Under the pieces are notes generated by a model. That model ran no database searches. It had not been told where the DNA came from and was given only the letters and a program-made list of their open reading frames with translations. Shown here in pieces: positions 1-6,959 of a stretch of 64,000 nt of DNA. Made by a program: the position numbers and the translations under genes. The stretch is from assembly GCF_014640155.1 (NCBI RefSeq), contig NZ_BMGK01000009.1, positions 81,779-145,778 on the forward strand. The letters run 5' to 3'. The DNA comes from Planktosalinus lacus (lineage in GTDB: Bacteria > Bacteroidota > Bacteroidia > Flavobacteriales > Flavobacteriaceae). The stretch's first letter is position 1; the number at the start of each line of letters is the position of its first letter.

Positions 1-274
1 TAATGACATATTCATCCTTTCGGTCGCGGCCCAGCGTCCAGCCCCTCGCTTTAATTCTGTCGTGGACCATTTTAAAGTGACTGATTTCTTCTTTTACCAA
101 AGCTACCATTTCGTCTACTAGCCCAGAATATTCAGGAAATGATACAATGAGAGAAATAGCGGTAGAAGCTGCTTTTTGTTCACAATATGCGTGATCTGTT
201 AATATTTCTTCAATATTTTTTTCAACTATTTTGATCCAGCGAGGGTCAGTAGGTAATTTTAATCCAAGCATCAT
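1..274 (-). CDS. miaE: tRNA-(ms2io6A)-hydroxylase, MiaE family (3' end outside window)
   Basis: The first 91 codons of a gene that runs off the left edge. It matches MiaE, the non-haem di-iron monooxygenase that hydroxylates the isopentenyl group of ms2i6A at tRNA position 37. The visible helices carry the iron-ligand pattern of the ferritin-like fold (a Glu in the DHAYCEQKAA stretch, then EEISHF), followed by GWTLGRDRKDEYV, a stretch I associate with Bacteroidota members. Two ATG codons in a row (272-274 and 269-271) could serve as start. It begins 25 bp after the dnaX stop on the same strand, so the two may be co-transcribed. The family call is fairly secure; the C-terminal ligands cannot be checked. 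Confidence 0.85.
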   Translation of the reverse strand, partial: MMLGLKLPTDPRWIKIVEKNIEEILTDHAYCEQKAASTAISLIVSFPEYSGLVDEMVALVKEEISHFKMVHDRIKARGWTLGRDRKDEYVI

Positions 275-299
275 TTATTGTATTTAGATAAAACCAATG

Positions 300-2039
300 T
301 TACACATCCAAATCGAACGTTTTTTTGAGGGTTTCTATTACAGGATATTTTTCTTTTAATTTTTCATACTTCTCCCGTGCTGTATAAACATAATTTTTTT
401 GATGATTTTCATTCACTTCAATAATTAACTGAAGATTATGGTTATTGAGCTTTTTTGAAAGAAAATTGAGAAGATATTGTTGTGAGCGCTCCAATTCCAC
501 TTTGATGGTTTCGTTTGGGTATGAAACGTGAATATTGTTTTCTTCTACTGTGGGAAGCACCATATCAAGGTGTGAAGCAACGATATGCTCTCCCTTTTTT
601 TCCAGTATTCGTGCGTATTCTTTCCAGGCAATTTGTAAATCGGTTTCAGAAAATTGATCTTCGGGAAGTTGTTCCTGGACGACTTTTTTTCCTTTTAATT
701 GTTCCTGTAAATGTTTTTTTTGCTGAATGCTTTTTAGCGAAAGTGCAGAAATACGTTGTGCATTCCGCTCTGGAATGGAGTTTTTAGGCGTTTCGGGTGT
801 AGATGATTCTTCAGATATGTTTTCTGATTCAGCAACAGCTATATTTTTACTTTGTTGTGTTTTTTCATCATCAACTGAATACTGTTTGGGTTCAGTTTTA
901 TTTTCTTGAGATTTAACTGGTTTTGATGGAGTTACTCTAGTTTGAGGTGGCTGAATGTAGCGTTTTAGCTTTTTTTTTTCATCAGTATATGTGATGGAAG
1001 CCAGTTGCATTAGGCATAATTCTACAAGAAGTCGCTGATTCTTACTTGTTTTATATTTTAAATCACAATCGTTAGCAATTTCAAGTGCTTTCTGTAAAAA
1101 CTCACTGCTAGCCTTTTGTGATTGTTCAAAATAGCTGGTTTTTATTTGTTCACCAACTTCTAATAGTGTAATTGTAGATTGATGTTTGCAAACCAGTAAA
1201 TCTCTGAAGTGAGAGGCTAGTCCTGAGATAAAATGATGCCCATCAAAACCCTTTGCAAGAATTGCATCAAACAAAACCAAAGAACCCGGAATGTCATTAT
1301 TTAGCAGAAAGTCTGTTGTTTCAAAATAGGTTGTGTAATCAAGGACATTTAAATTTTCGGTAACAGCTTGCCTTGTAAGATTTTTTCCGGAAAAGCTTAC
1401 AACACGATCAAAAATTGAAAGAGCATCTCTTAGAGCGCCATCAGCTTTTTGAGCGATTATATGTAAAGCATCGTCCTCTGCATCAATGTTTTCGACTTGT
1501 GCAATTTCTGCTAAATGATTTTTAATATCAGTAACAGTGATTCGTTTGAAATCAAAAATTTGGCAACGCGATAAAATGGTGGGAATTATTTTGTGTTTTT
1601 CAGTAGTAGCCAAAATAAATATTGCGTGATTTGGTGGTTCTTCAAGCGTTTTCAAAAAAGCATTAAAGGCAGCCTGAGACAGCATATGCACCTCATCAAT
1701 GATATAGACTTTATATTTTCCTGTTTGTGGGGGAATGCGCACCTGATCTGTCAAATTCCGGATATCATCAACAGAATTGTTTGATGCGGCATCCAATTCA
1801 AAAATATTGAATGCAAAATCTTCGTTTAAATTTTCGGTACTCTCTTGATTGATTCTTTTTGCCAGGATACGTGCACAAGTAGTTTTCCCAACACCTCTGG
1901 GTCCTGTGAATAACAATGCCTGGGCAAGGTGGTTGTTTGCTATGGCATTTTCAAGCGTATTTGTAATAGCTTGTTGACCCACTACACTTTTAAAAGTGGT
2001 GGGGCGATATTTTCGGGCAGATACTATAAAATGTTCCAT
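300..2039 (-). CDS. dnaX: DNA polymerase III subunits gamma/tau (clamp-loader ATPase)
   Basis: Clamp-loader motor subunit of the replisome; it loads the beta clamp and, as tau, tethers the polymerase cores and the helicase. The 579 residues show Walker A GPRGVGKT (46-53), Walker B DEVH (115-118) and the SRC motif of clamp-loader ATPases, with domains I-III to about residue 355. A polar linker rich in K, E, Q and S follows, then a tau-type C-terminal domain. The Cys-rich zinc module that normally follows Walker A is absent: residues 62-78 contain no cysteine. At codon 357 there is an A10G run identical in frame to the E. coli A AAA AAG slippery heptamer, and both alternative frames stop soon after it, so a short gamma-like product is possible. 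The ATG start at 2039 fits the conserved N-terminus and a TATATTTG box just upstream. Confidence 0.96.
   Translation of the reverse strand: MEHFIVSARKYRPTTFKSVVGQQAITNTLENAIANNHLAQALLFTGPRGVGKTTCARILAKRINQESTENLNEDFAFNIFELDAASNNSVDDIRNLTDQVRIPPQTGKYKVYIIDEVHMLSQAAFNAFLKTLEEPPNHAIFILATTEKHKIIPTILSRCQIFDFKRITVTDIKNHLAEIAQVENIDAEDDALHIIAQKADGALRDALSIFDRVVSFSGKNLTRQAVTENLNVLDYTTYFETTDFLLNNDIPGSLVLFDAILAKGFDGHHFISGLASHFRDLLVCKHQSTITLLEVGEQIKTSYFEQSQKASSEFLQKALEIANDCDLKYKTSKNQRLLVELCLMQLASITYTDEKKKLKRYIQPPQTRVTPSKPVKSQENKTEPKQYSVDDEKTQQSKNIAVAESENISEESSTPETPKNSIPERNAQRISALSLKSIQQKKHLQEQLKGKKVVQEQLPEDQFSETDLQIAWKEYARILEKKGEHIVASHLDMVLPTVEENNIHVSYPNETIKVELERSQQYLLNFLSKKLNNHNLQLIIEVNENHQKNYVYTAREKYEKLKEKYPVIETLKKTFDLDV
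937..979 (-). other. Candidate frameshift/slippage site inside dnaX
   Basis: On the minus strand ten A residues (979 down to 970) are followed by G, in the zero frame GAA AAA AAA AAG. This contains A AAA AAG in the correct phase for -1 ribosomal slippage. A -1 shift would add 10 codons (starting GCT AAA ACG) and stop at TAG at 937-939. Loss of one A or a +1 shift gives AGC TAA at once. Either product would end near residue 360-367, after the ATPase and collar domains, like gamma in E. coli or Thermus. I see no convincing downstream stem-loop or upstream Shine-Dalgarno-like stimulator. Confidence 0.5.
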
Positions 2040-2056
2040 AGGAATTGTACGTAAAG

Positions 2057-2064
2057 CAAATATA
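2057..2064 (-). promoter_or_regulatory. Putative -7 box (TATATTTG) for dnaX
   Basis: Read on the minus strand this is TATATTTG, an exact match to the Bacteroidota TAnnTTTG element. It lies 17 bp upstream of the dnaX ATG, which would give a very short leader. I do not see a matching TTG at the -33 position, so the site is only moderately supported. Confidence 0.42.
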
Positions 2065-2131
2065 CAGATTGTTCTAATTTCCTTGGAATCTATCTTTCAC
2101 TTTTTCTGAATAGATATTAACAACTATGTTG

Positions 2132-2139
2132 TAAATTTG
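2132..2139 (+). promoter_or_regulatory. -7 box (TAAATTTG) for rnpB
   Basis: TAAATTTG matches the Bacteroidota TAnnTTTG box. It ends 3 bp before the first base of the RNase P P1 helix at 2143, where transcription should begin. The -33 TTG is not clear. The agreement between the box and the RNA 5' end supports the call. Confidence 0.6.
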
Positions 2140-2142
2140 CAA

Positions 2143-2457
2143 GATACAAGCCGTCTTATCGCTCCGGATCAAATTCGGGGAGGAAAGTCCGGGCACCACA
2201 GAGTAGCATAGCGGGTAACTCCCGTCGTTCTCGCCTTAGGCGGGAAAAGGACAAGTGCAACAGAAAGAATGTACAGGTAATGCTGTAGTGAAATCAGGTA
2301 AACTCTATGCGGTGAAATGCCATGTAAACCGGTGCTTGAGGGTTGCTCGCCCGATACCGGAGGGTAGGCAGATTGAATTAAACAGCAATGTTTAATCTAG
2401 ATAAATGATAAGAGTTAAGTTTAGCTTAATACAGAACCCGGCTTACAGGCTTGTATC
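2143..2457 (+). ncRNA. rnpB: RNase P RNA (catalytic RNA, bacterial type A)
   Basis: The RNA subunit of ribonuclease P, which removes 5' leaders from tRNA precursors. The ends pair as helix P1: GATACAAGCC at 2143-2152 with GGCTTGTATC at 2448-2457. The universally conserved P4 strands are present: GAGGAAAGTCCGGGC near 2179 and ACAGAACCCGGCTTA near 2431. Conserved core segments ACAGAAAG and GGAGGGTAGGC (the L15 region that binds the tRNA CCA end) lie between them, and a small CGCCTTAGGCG hairpin sits near 2233. The length of about 315 nt is on the short side for type A, as seen in Bacteroidota. It stands alone between divergently read dnaX and a convergent DUF2892 gene. Confidence 0.95.
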
Positions 2458-2460
2458 ATA

Positions 2461-2507
2461 AAAAAAGTCCCGTTAGACACACAGTGCTCTTTACGGGATT
2501 TTTTTAG
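2461..2507 (+). terminator. Rho-independent terminator after rnpB (likely bidirectional)
   Basis: An AAAAAAGTCCCGT arm and an ACGGGATTTTTTT arm enclose an 18-nt loop and start 3 nt after the RNase P RNA. The A tract on the left arm makes the structure a terminator on the minus strand too. However, the minus-strand DUF2892 gene lies on the right side and reads into it, so it probably serves both transcripts. Confidence 0.85.
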
Positions 2508-2521
2508 ATAAAATAGTTATT

Positions 2522-2710
2522 TTATTTCTCATCAATTGAGCAGCTGCCGGCAGCACATCCAAATCCAAACAGCCCCATAAGAGTAATATAACTCCCCAGT
2601 AGGATTCCAAAAAATTGATTGTCCATGATTGTGTGAATTAATAAGACCACACCAATTGCTAGGTAAATTAACCGTGTTATATTCCAGTTTTTAGTAAGAT
2701 TTTCAATCAT
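2522..2710 (-). CDS. DUF2892-type (YgaP-like) small membrane protein
   Basis: A 62-residue protein with two hydrophobic segments (about residues 12-30 and 33-52). It resembles the DUF2892/YgaP transmembrane domain, which in YgaP is fused to a rhodanese domain. Here the membrane part is a separate gene whose ATG overlaps the stop of the upstream rhodanese gene (ATGA), so translation is coupled. It ends in a Cys-containing tail GCAAGSCSIDEK. Inference: with the rhodanese neighbours it forms a split YgaP-like sulfurtransferase at the inner membrane. Confidence 0.8.
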   Translation of the reverse strand: MIENLTKNWNITRLIYLAIGVVLLIHTIMDNQFFGILLGSYITLMGLFGFGCAAGSCSIDEK

Positions 2711-3024
2711 TGTAGTTTATTGTTTAAAGACCTCCAGGATCCTGCATTGTGAACACTGGCATAGCCTTTTGATTTTAGAATGTTTTTAGCGTTACCGCTT
2801 CGCATACCCGATGCACAACAAAGAATATAAGTTTTTTGCTTGTCGCTTAAAATGTTTTTATTATTGTTAATGTTGTTTAAAGGAATGTTTTTAGAGCCTT
2901 TGATGTGCCCAGACGTAAACTCTTCTTTTGTTCTCACATCAATAATAACGGCTCCTTGTTGTACCATGCCCTTATAGTCGATTTTGGGACCAATTCCAAA
3001 AAGTGATTTGAATAATTGAATCAT
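2707..3024 (-). CDS. Single-domain rhodanese-like sulfurtransferase
   Basis: A 105-residue rhodanese domain protein. It has the IDVRTKEEF motif (28-36), GHIKGSKNIPL (39-49) and the active-site loop CxxGxR with Cys70 (CCASGMRSG, 69-77) as the persulfide-forming cysteine. It starts only 3 bp after the stop of a second rhodanese gene and overlaps the following DUF2892 gene by 4 nt, so the three genes form one transcription unit. The N-terminal MIQLFKSLFGIG stretch is hydrophobic and could help membrane association. The substrate is not evident. Confidence 0.88.
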   Translation of the reverse strand: MIQLFKSLFGIGPKIDYKGMVQQGAVIIDVRTKEEFTSGHIKGSKNIPLNNINNNKNILSDKQKTYILCCASGMRSGNAKNILKSKGYASVHNAGSWRSLNNKLQ

Positions 3025-3027
3025 AAA

Positions 3028-3309
3028 TTAGTCTATTTGAGATTGGTAATAATTTATGTCTAACCAGGAACCGCCATTAATGCATTCCAAACCTTGGGTT
3101 TTAAGGTATTGTGATGCAACACCGCTTCTGTTACCTGATGCACAACATAAAACCAAAGGTTTGTTCATAGATTTGATTTCTTCAATTCTGGATTGAATTT
3201 CTTGTAAAGGAATATTTATTGATCCGGCAACGTGGCCGCCTCTAAATTCCTCAAACGTTCTAACATCAATGATTTTAGCATTGTTGTTTATAAAGGTTTC
3301 TATTGTCAT
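3028..3309 (-). CDS. Single-domain rhodanese-like sulfurtransferase (second copy)
   Basis: A 93-residue rhodanese domain: IDVRTFEEF (14-22), GHVAGSINIPL (25-35) and active-site loop CCASGNRSG with Cys56 in the CxxGxR position. It is first in a three-gene unit with another rhodanese and a DUF2892 membrane protein. The two rhodaneses are clearly related in motif layout but far from identical, so this is an old duplication or a paired system, not a recent copy. A TATTTTTG box on the minus strand at 3332-3339 may be its -7 element. Role: probably sulfur trafficking, by family only. Confidence 0.88.
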   Translation of the reverse strand: MTIETFINNNAKIIDVRTFEEFRGGHVAGSINIPLQEIQSRIEEIKSMNKPLVLCCASGNRSGVASQYLKTQGLECINGGSWLDINYYQSQID

Positions 3310-3415
3310 TGTATTTGTAATTAATTTGGAACAAAAATAGAACCGCTGTTAACTTTCCACAGTTACTTTTGTTACAAAAAAAAATCAAGGTTTTTAATAT
3401 TGAATGATATTTGAA

Positions 3416-3952
3416 TTAAGATTGAAAGAAACTAAATACAGATCCTCCATACCTTCTTGATTCAATAAAATTAGACAGCTTACTCAAATCAGTATGTTTG
3501 GAATGTTCTATTATTATAAAACCTTCTTCATTTAAAAGATTGTTTTTAAAAATCAATTGTGGAATTTGTTCAAAATGTTCAACTTCAAAGCTATAAGGAG
3601 GGTCTGCAAAAATCACATCAAAAGTCTGATTTGATTTTTCTAAAAAGGAAAAGACATCTGCTTTTATAGCTGTAATTTCAAAATCAAGTTCGTCACTAAT
3701 TTTTTTAATAAACTGTACACATCCATAATCAGCGTCTATGGCAGTAATATGCTTGTTTCCTCGTGATGCAAATTCAAAACTGATATTTCCTGTTCCGGCA
3801 AAAAGATCTAAAAATGTAATTTCACTAAATGAAATTCGATTGTTTAGAATATTAAACAACGCTTCTTTTGCAAAATCTGTTGTAGGTCTTACCGGTAGTT
3901 TTTTTGGAGCAATGAGCCGCTTGCCTTTGAATTTTCCTGAAATAATTCTCAT
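3416..3952 (-). CDS. rsmD: 16S rRNA (guanine(966)-N(2))-methyltransferase
   Basis: A 178-residue class I SAM methyltransferase of the RsmD family, which methylates G966 of 16S rRNA during 30S assembly. The family N-terminus MRIISGKFKGKRL and the RPTTDFAKEALFNIL segment are present. The SAM motif is DLFAGTGNISFE (49-60), and the catalytic motif is DPPY (117-120) within FDVIFADPPYSF. The start codon overlaps the stop of the DUF3822 gene (TAATG), so it is translationally coupled as the last gene of a three-gene unit. Confidence 0.94.
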   Translation of the reverse strand: MRIISGKFKGKRLIAPKKLPVRPTTDFAKEALFNILNNRISFSEITFLDLFAGTGNISFEFASRGNKHITAIDADYGCVQFIKKISDELDFEITAIKADVFSFLEKSNQTFDVIFADPPYSFEVEHFEQIPQLIFKNNLLNEEGFIIIEHSKHTDLSKLSNFIESRRYGGSVFSFFQS

Positions 3953-4755
3953 TATACACGGGTTAATTTTGTATTTGTTTCATTTTCTATTGAAACATTT
4001 CTAATGTATTTATAGGCTAATTTGAAAAAGTCATCTTCCTCAGTGACTTGACCACTGAGGGAAAGAATAAACTCTTCCGGATTTAACTCTAGTTGTTCAG
4101 CTACAAAAAGGGTGTAGTATAGAAAGTCTTCAGGCGCATTGTACAAAAATGTATTGAAAAGAAGGATGTTTTTGCCTTGGGTTACCAAAAGGTTCATCTC
4201 TTTATTATAAAGGTGAACAAACATTTTTTTTGAATTACCAAATCGTTCTTCATTGAGTCTTTTTTCTATAAACTTGGTAGAGAAATGAAAAAAAGTAAAG
4301 GTGCCATAACGGTCAAAAAAGTAGTTGTTTATGTTAGCAAAAGGGACATACACATTTATTATATCATAATTATCTATTTCATCAAAGTCAACATAATCTG
4401 ATGGAAATATTTTTGAATTGAATTTTAAGAAAACTTCGGGTTGTGTTTTATCAAATAATGGTTTTGGAACCAGTGTTGATAGGTTGTTTTGATGAATTAT
4501 TGTCAATTCATTGATCTCTATATTAAGCTCAGTGTTAGAACTAAAAATTGTTTGTATCTCGCCTAAAACTTCTTCAGGTGATAGTGGAGATTCAAATATT
4601 ATGTTTTTTTCAAATTCTACAGATTTATCTTCGTCATTTTGCAATAAAAAAGAAAGTCCATTCAGGCTTACCTGAACGGACATTCTTAAGTTTGAATTAG
4701 TATTTAAAAATTTATTGTTCTCCGGCTTTATCATATTGTTTTGGCCAGTTTCCAT
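3952..4755 (-). CDS. DUF3822 family protein
   Basis: A 267-residue protein of the Bacteroidota-restricted DUF3822 family, often found beside rsmD; function not established. It has the family-like opening SVQVSLNGLSFLLQND and no signal peptide or membrane segment. The longest start (4755) overlaps the upstream gene by 44 nt. An internal ATG at 4734 (residue 8) or 4683 (residue 25) is possible, and the 4734 start would leave a more ordinary 23-nt overlap. It is coupled to rsmD by a TAATG junction. Confidence 0.8.
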   Translation of the reverse strand: METGQNNMIKPENNKFLNTNSNLRMSVQVSLNGLSFLLQNDEDKSVEFEKNIIFESPLSPEEVLGEIQTIFSSNTELNIEINELTIIHQNNLSTLVPKPLFDKTQPEVFLKFNSKIFPSDYVDFDEIDNYDIINVYVPFANINNYFFDRYGTFTFFHFSTKFIEKRLNEERFGNSKKMFVHLYNKEMNLLVTQGKNILLFNTFLYNAPEDFLYYTLFVAEQLELNPEEFILSLSGQVTEEDDFFKLAYKYIRNVSIENETNTKLTRV

Positions 4756-5383
4756 TGGTATTTACGTCTTCCATTGAGCCAACAATAATGTGAGAACCGT
4801 TAACACCGTCAACAGAAACCGTTTGTTTTTCTTGAATTATTAAATCCCTGTTAAGTCCGTTTAAGATTTCGTCTTTGCTTGCCTTCGCTTCAAATACTGC
4901 AATTTTTTTCTCATTTCTTAAAATGAAACCTGCATCAAGTGAAATGTTTACTTCATTATCTCTTACGGTTACTTTATCCATGCTTTTGTAACTTTCTGAA
5001 TTTTTAAAGAGGGAATCTTTAACAGGAACAAAAGATAAGGTATCAATAATTATATCTTCAATATAATATCCGCCTTCCTGAGGGTCAAGGCCAAAAGCTC
5101 TGTTACGTTCTACATCAGCATAACTGGTATCTCTTCTTTGCGTAATTGCAAACTGTGCGGTATCAATAAACTGAACAAGAGAATCAAAGTTTCCGGTAAA
5201 TTTTCCTTCAATTTCAAGGTAAGCGAGTTCTGCTGTTCTGATATCTTTTAAAACATCAATTACTTTAGCATAGCGTTTTTGCTTTTCTTCGTTGAATTTT
5301 GTGGGTTCATAAACAGAATTAAAAAGCTTATATCCAAGAAAGATAATAATTATCCAGAGAACAAGTTGAATTAAAAGTTTCAT
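4712..5383 (-). CDS. Hypothetical protein with N-terminal membrane anchor, rsmD operon
   Basis: A 223-residue protein I cannot assign to a characterised family. The chosen start (ATG at 5383) begins MKLLIQLVLWIIIIFLGYKL, one transmembrane helix. A charged helical stretch (RYAKVIDVLKDIRTAELAYL) and GKFTGNFDSLVQFI follow, a layout reminiscent of pseudopilin-type N-termini, although no prepilin cleavage site is obvious. An in-frame ATG 14 codons earlier (5425) is unlikely, because a TTG-N17-TAGATTTG promoter at 5450-5423 would begin transcription downstream of it. It is first in the unit with the DUF3822 gene and rsmD. Confidence 0.72.
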   Translation of the reverse strand: MKLLIQLVLWIIIIFLGYKLFNSVYEPTKFNEEKQKRYAKVIDVLKDIRTAELAYLEIEGKFTGNFDSLVQFIDTAQFAITQRRDTSYADVERNRAFGLDPQEGGYYIEDIIIDTLSFVPVKDSLFKNSESYKSMDKVTVRDNEVNISLDAGFILRNEKKIAVFEAKASKDEILNGLNRDLIIQEKQTVSVDGVNGSHIIVGSMEDVNTNGNWPKQYDKAGEQ

Positions 5384-5422
5384 TATTGAAATCGATTTTC
5401 GTTTAACGTAAAAGGTATATCG

Positions 5423-5450
5423 CAAATCTACAATTTTTTTTCAATCACAA
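5423..5450 (-). promoter_or_regulatory. Promoter of the hypothetical-DUF3822-rsmD operon
   Basis: On the minus strand TTG (5450-5448), a 17-bp spacer and TAGATTTG (5430-5423) match the Bacteroidota -33/-7 consensus. Transcription would start near 5420, inside the longest reading frame, which argues for the internal ATG at 5383 as the true start of the first gene. Confidence 0.62.
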
Positions 5451-5536
5451 AAGTATAATCTTTAAAAATCGTTTTAATTGTAATATTTCATAATCATACA
5501 TTAACTTAGCCGTGATTTCTTCAATAAAAGTTAATA

Positions 5537-6958
5537 ATGAACGCTGCAGAGTTTTATAAAAGAATAAAGGAAAAATTTCCACATCAACCTACAAACATTC
5601 AAGATGTTGTTTTACAAAACCTGGCACAGTTTGTTCATTCACAAGATACTGACAGTCTATTTCTGTTGAAAGGCTATGCCGGAACCGGAAAAACCACCAT
5701 CATCAGTACACTGGTTCAATCACTTTGGGAATTAAAGAAGAAAGCAGTTTTGATGGCCCCCACCGGGCGTGCAGCCAAAGTGATTAGCAATTATGCAAAC
5801 AAAGAAGCTTTCACAATTCATAAAAAAATATATTATCCAAAGGCAGGTAAGGGAGGAAGTGTGAGCTTTACATTACAACAAAACAAACATCGTAACACGA
5901 TTTTTATAGTTGATGAAGCTTCAATGATCTCAGACTCACCTTCAGATTCAAAATTATTTGAAAACGGCTCTTTGCTTGACGATTTGATGCAATATGTGTA
6001 CAGTGGTTTTCAATGCAAATTGATATTGATAGGTGATACAGCACAACTTCCACCGGTAAAAATGGAGTTGAGCCCTGCACTGGATGAAAAAAACCTCACA
6101 AATTATTATCACAAAGATGTGATGGTATTTGAACTGGACGAAGTTGTAAGACAAAAAATAGAAAGTGGCATTCTTTACAATGCAACTCTTTTGAGAGAAG
6201 CTTTAGAATCTGGGTTTTACAACGATTTTAAATTTGATTTACAAGACTTTAAGGACATCATAAAACCCGCAGACGGATATGAGTTGATGGATGCAATAAA
6301 TGACTCCTATTCAAACCTGGGAAAGGAAGAAACTGTCATTATATTACGTTCAAATAAGCGTGCAAATTTATTCAATGAAAATATTCGATCCCGTATTTTG
6401 TTTCAGGAAAATGAATTGGCTACCGGAGATTATCTTATGGTAGTAAAAAACAATTATTTTTGGTTAAAACCAACCAGTGAAGCCGGTTTTATAGCAAATG
6501 GTGATATTATTGAAATACTGGAAATTTTTGGGTTTAAAGATTTGTATGGTTTTAAGTTTGCTGAAGTTTTAGTGAGAATGGTAGATTATCCAAAAATGAA
6601 ACCGTTTGAAACTGTATTACTTCTTGATACCATAAAGTCTGAATCACCTTCACTTTCTTATGAGGAATCAAACAAGCTTTATCAAGAGGTTATTAAAGAT
6701 TATTCTGACATCAAATCAAAATATAAAAAGTTTTTAAGCGTAAAAGGCAATAAATATTTCAATGCGTTACAAGTAAAATTCTCTTACGCCATCACTTGTC
6801 ATAAATCACAAGGCGGGCAGTGGAACACCGTTTTTATAGAACAACCTTATTTGCCTGAAGGTATTGACAAAGAATACCTTAGATGGCTTTATACTGCAGT
6901 CACACGCGCAAAAGAGAAGCTTTATTTAATAGGTTTTAAAGATGAGTTTTTCGAATAA
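5537..6958 (+). CDS. RecD/UvrD-like SF1 DNA helicase
   Basis: A 473-residue superfamily 1 helicase of the short RecD-like (AAA_30 plus UvrD C-terminal) type common in Bacteroidota. Walker A is GYAGTGKT (46-53), motif II VDEASM (125-130), and the C-terminal motifs are YAITCHKSQG (417-426) and LYTAVTRAKEKLYL (451-464). No RecB or RecC partner is near, so it probably acts as a stand-alone repair or recombination helicase. Its stop is separated by only 1 bp from the stop of convergent nhaA. It is sometimes annotated as the exodeoxyribonuclease V alpha subunit, which overstates what can be seen. Confidence 0.9.
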   Translation: MNAAEFYKRIKEKFPHQPTNIQDVVLQNLAQFVHSQDTDSLFLLKGYAGTGKTTIISTLVQSLWELKKKAVLMAPTGRAAKVISNYANKEAFTIHKKIYYPKAGKGGSVSFTLQQNKHRNTIFIVDEASMISDSPSDSKLFENGSLLDDLMQYVYSGFQCKLILIGDTAQLPPVKMELSPALDEKNLTNYYHKDVMVFELDEVVRQKIESGILYNATLLREALESGFYNDFKFDLQDFKDIIKPADGYELMDAINDSYSNLGKEETVIILRSNKRANLFNENIRSRILFQENELATGDYLMVVKNNYFWLKPTSEAGFIANGDIIEILEIFGFKDLYGFKFAEVLVRMVDYPKMKPFETVLLLDTIKSESPSLSYEESNKLYQEVIKDYSDIKSKYKKFLSVKGNKYFNALQVKFSYAITCHKSQGGQWNTVFIEQPYLPEGIDKEYLRWLYTAVTRAKEKLYLIGFKDEFFE

Positions 6959-6959
6959 T

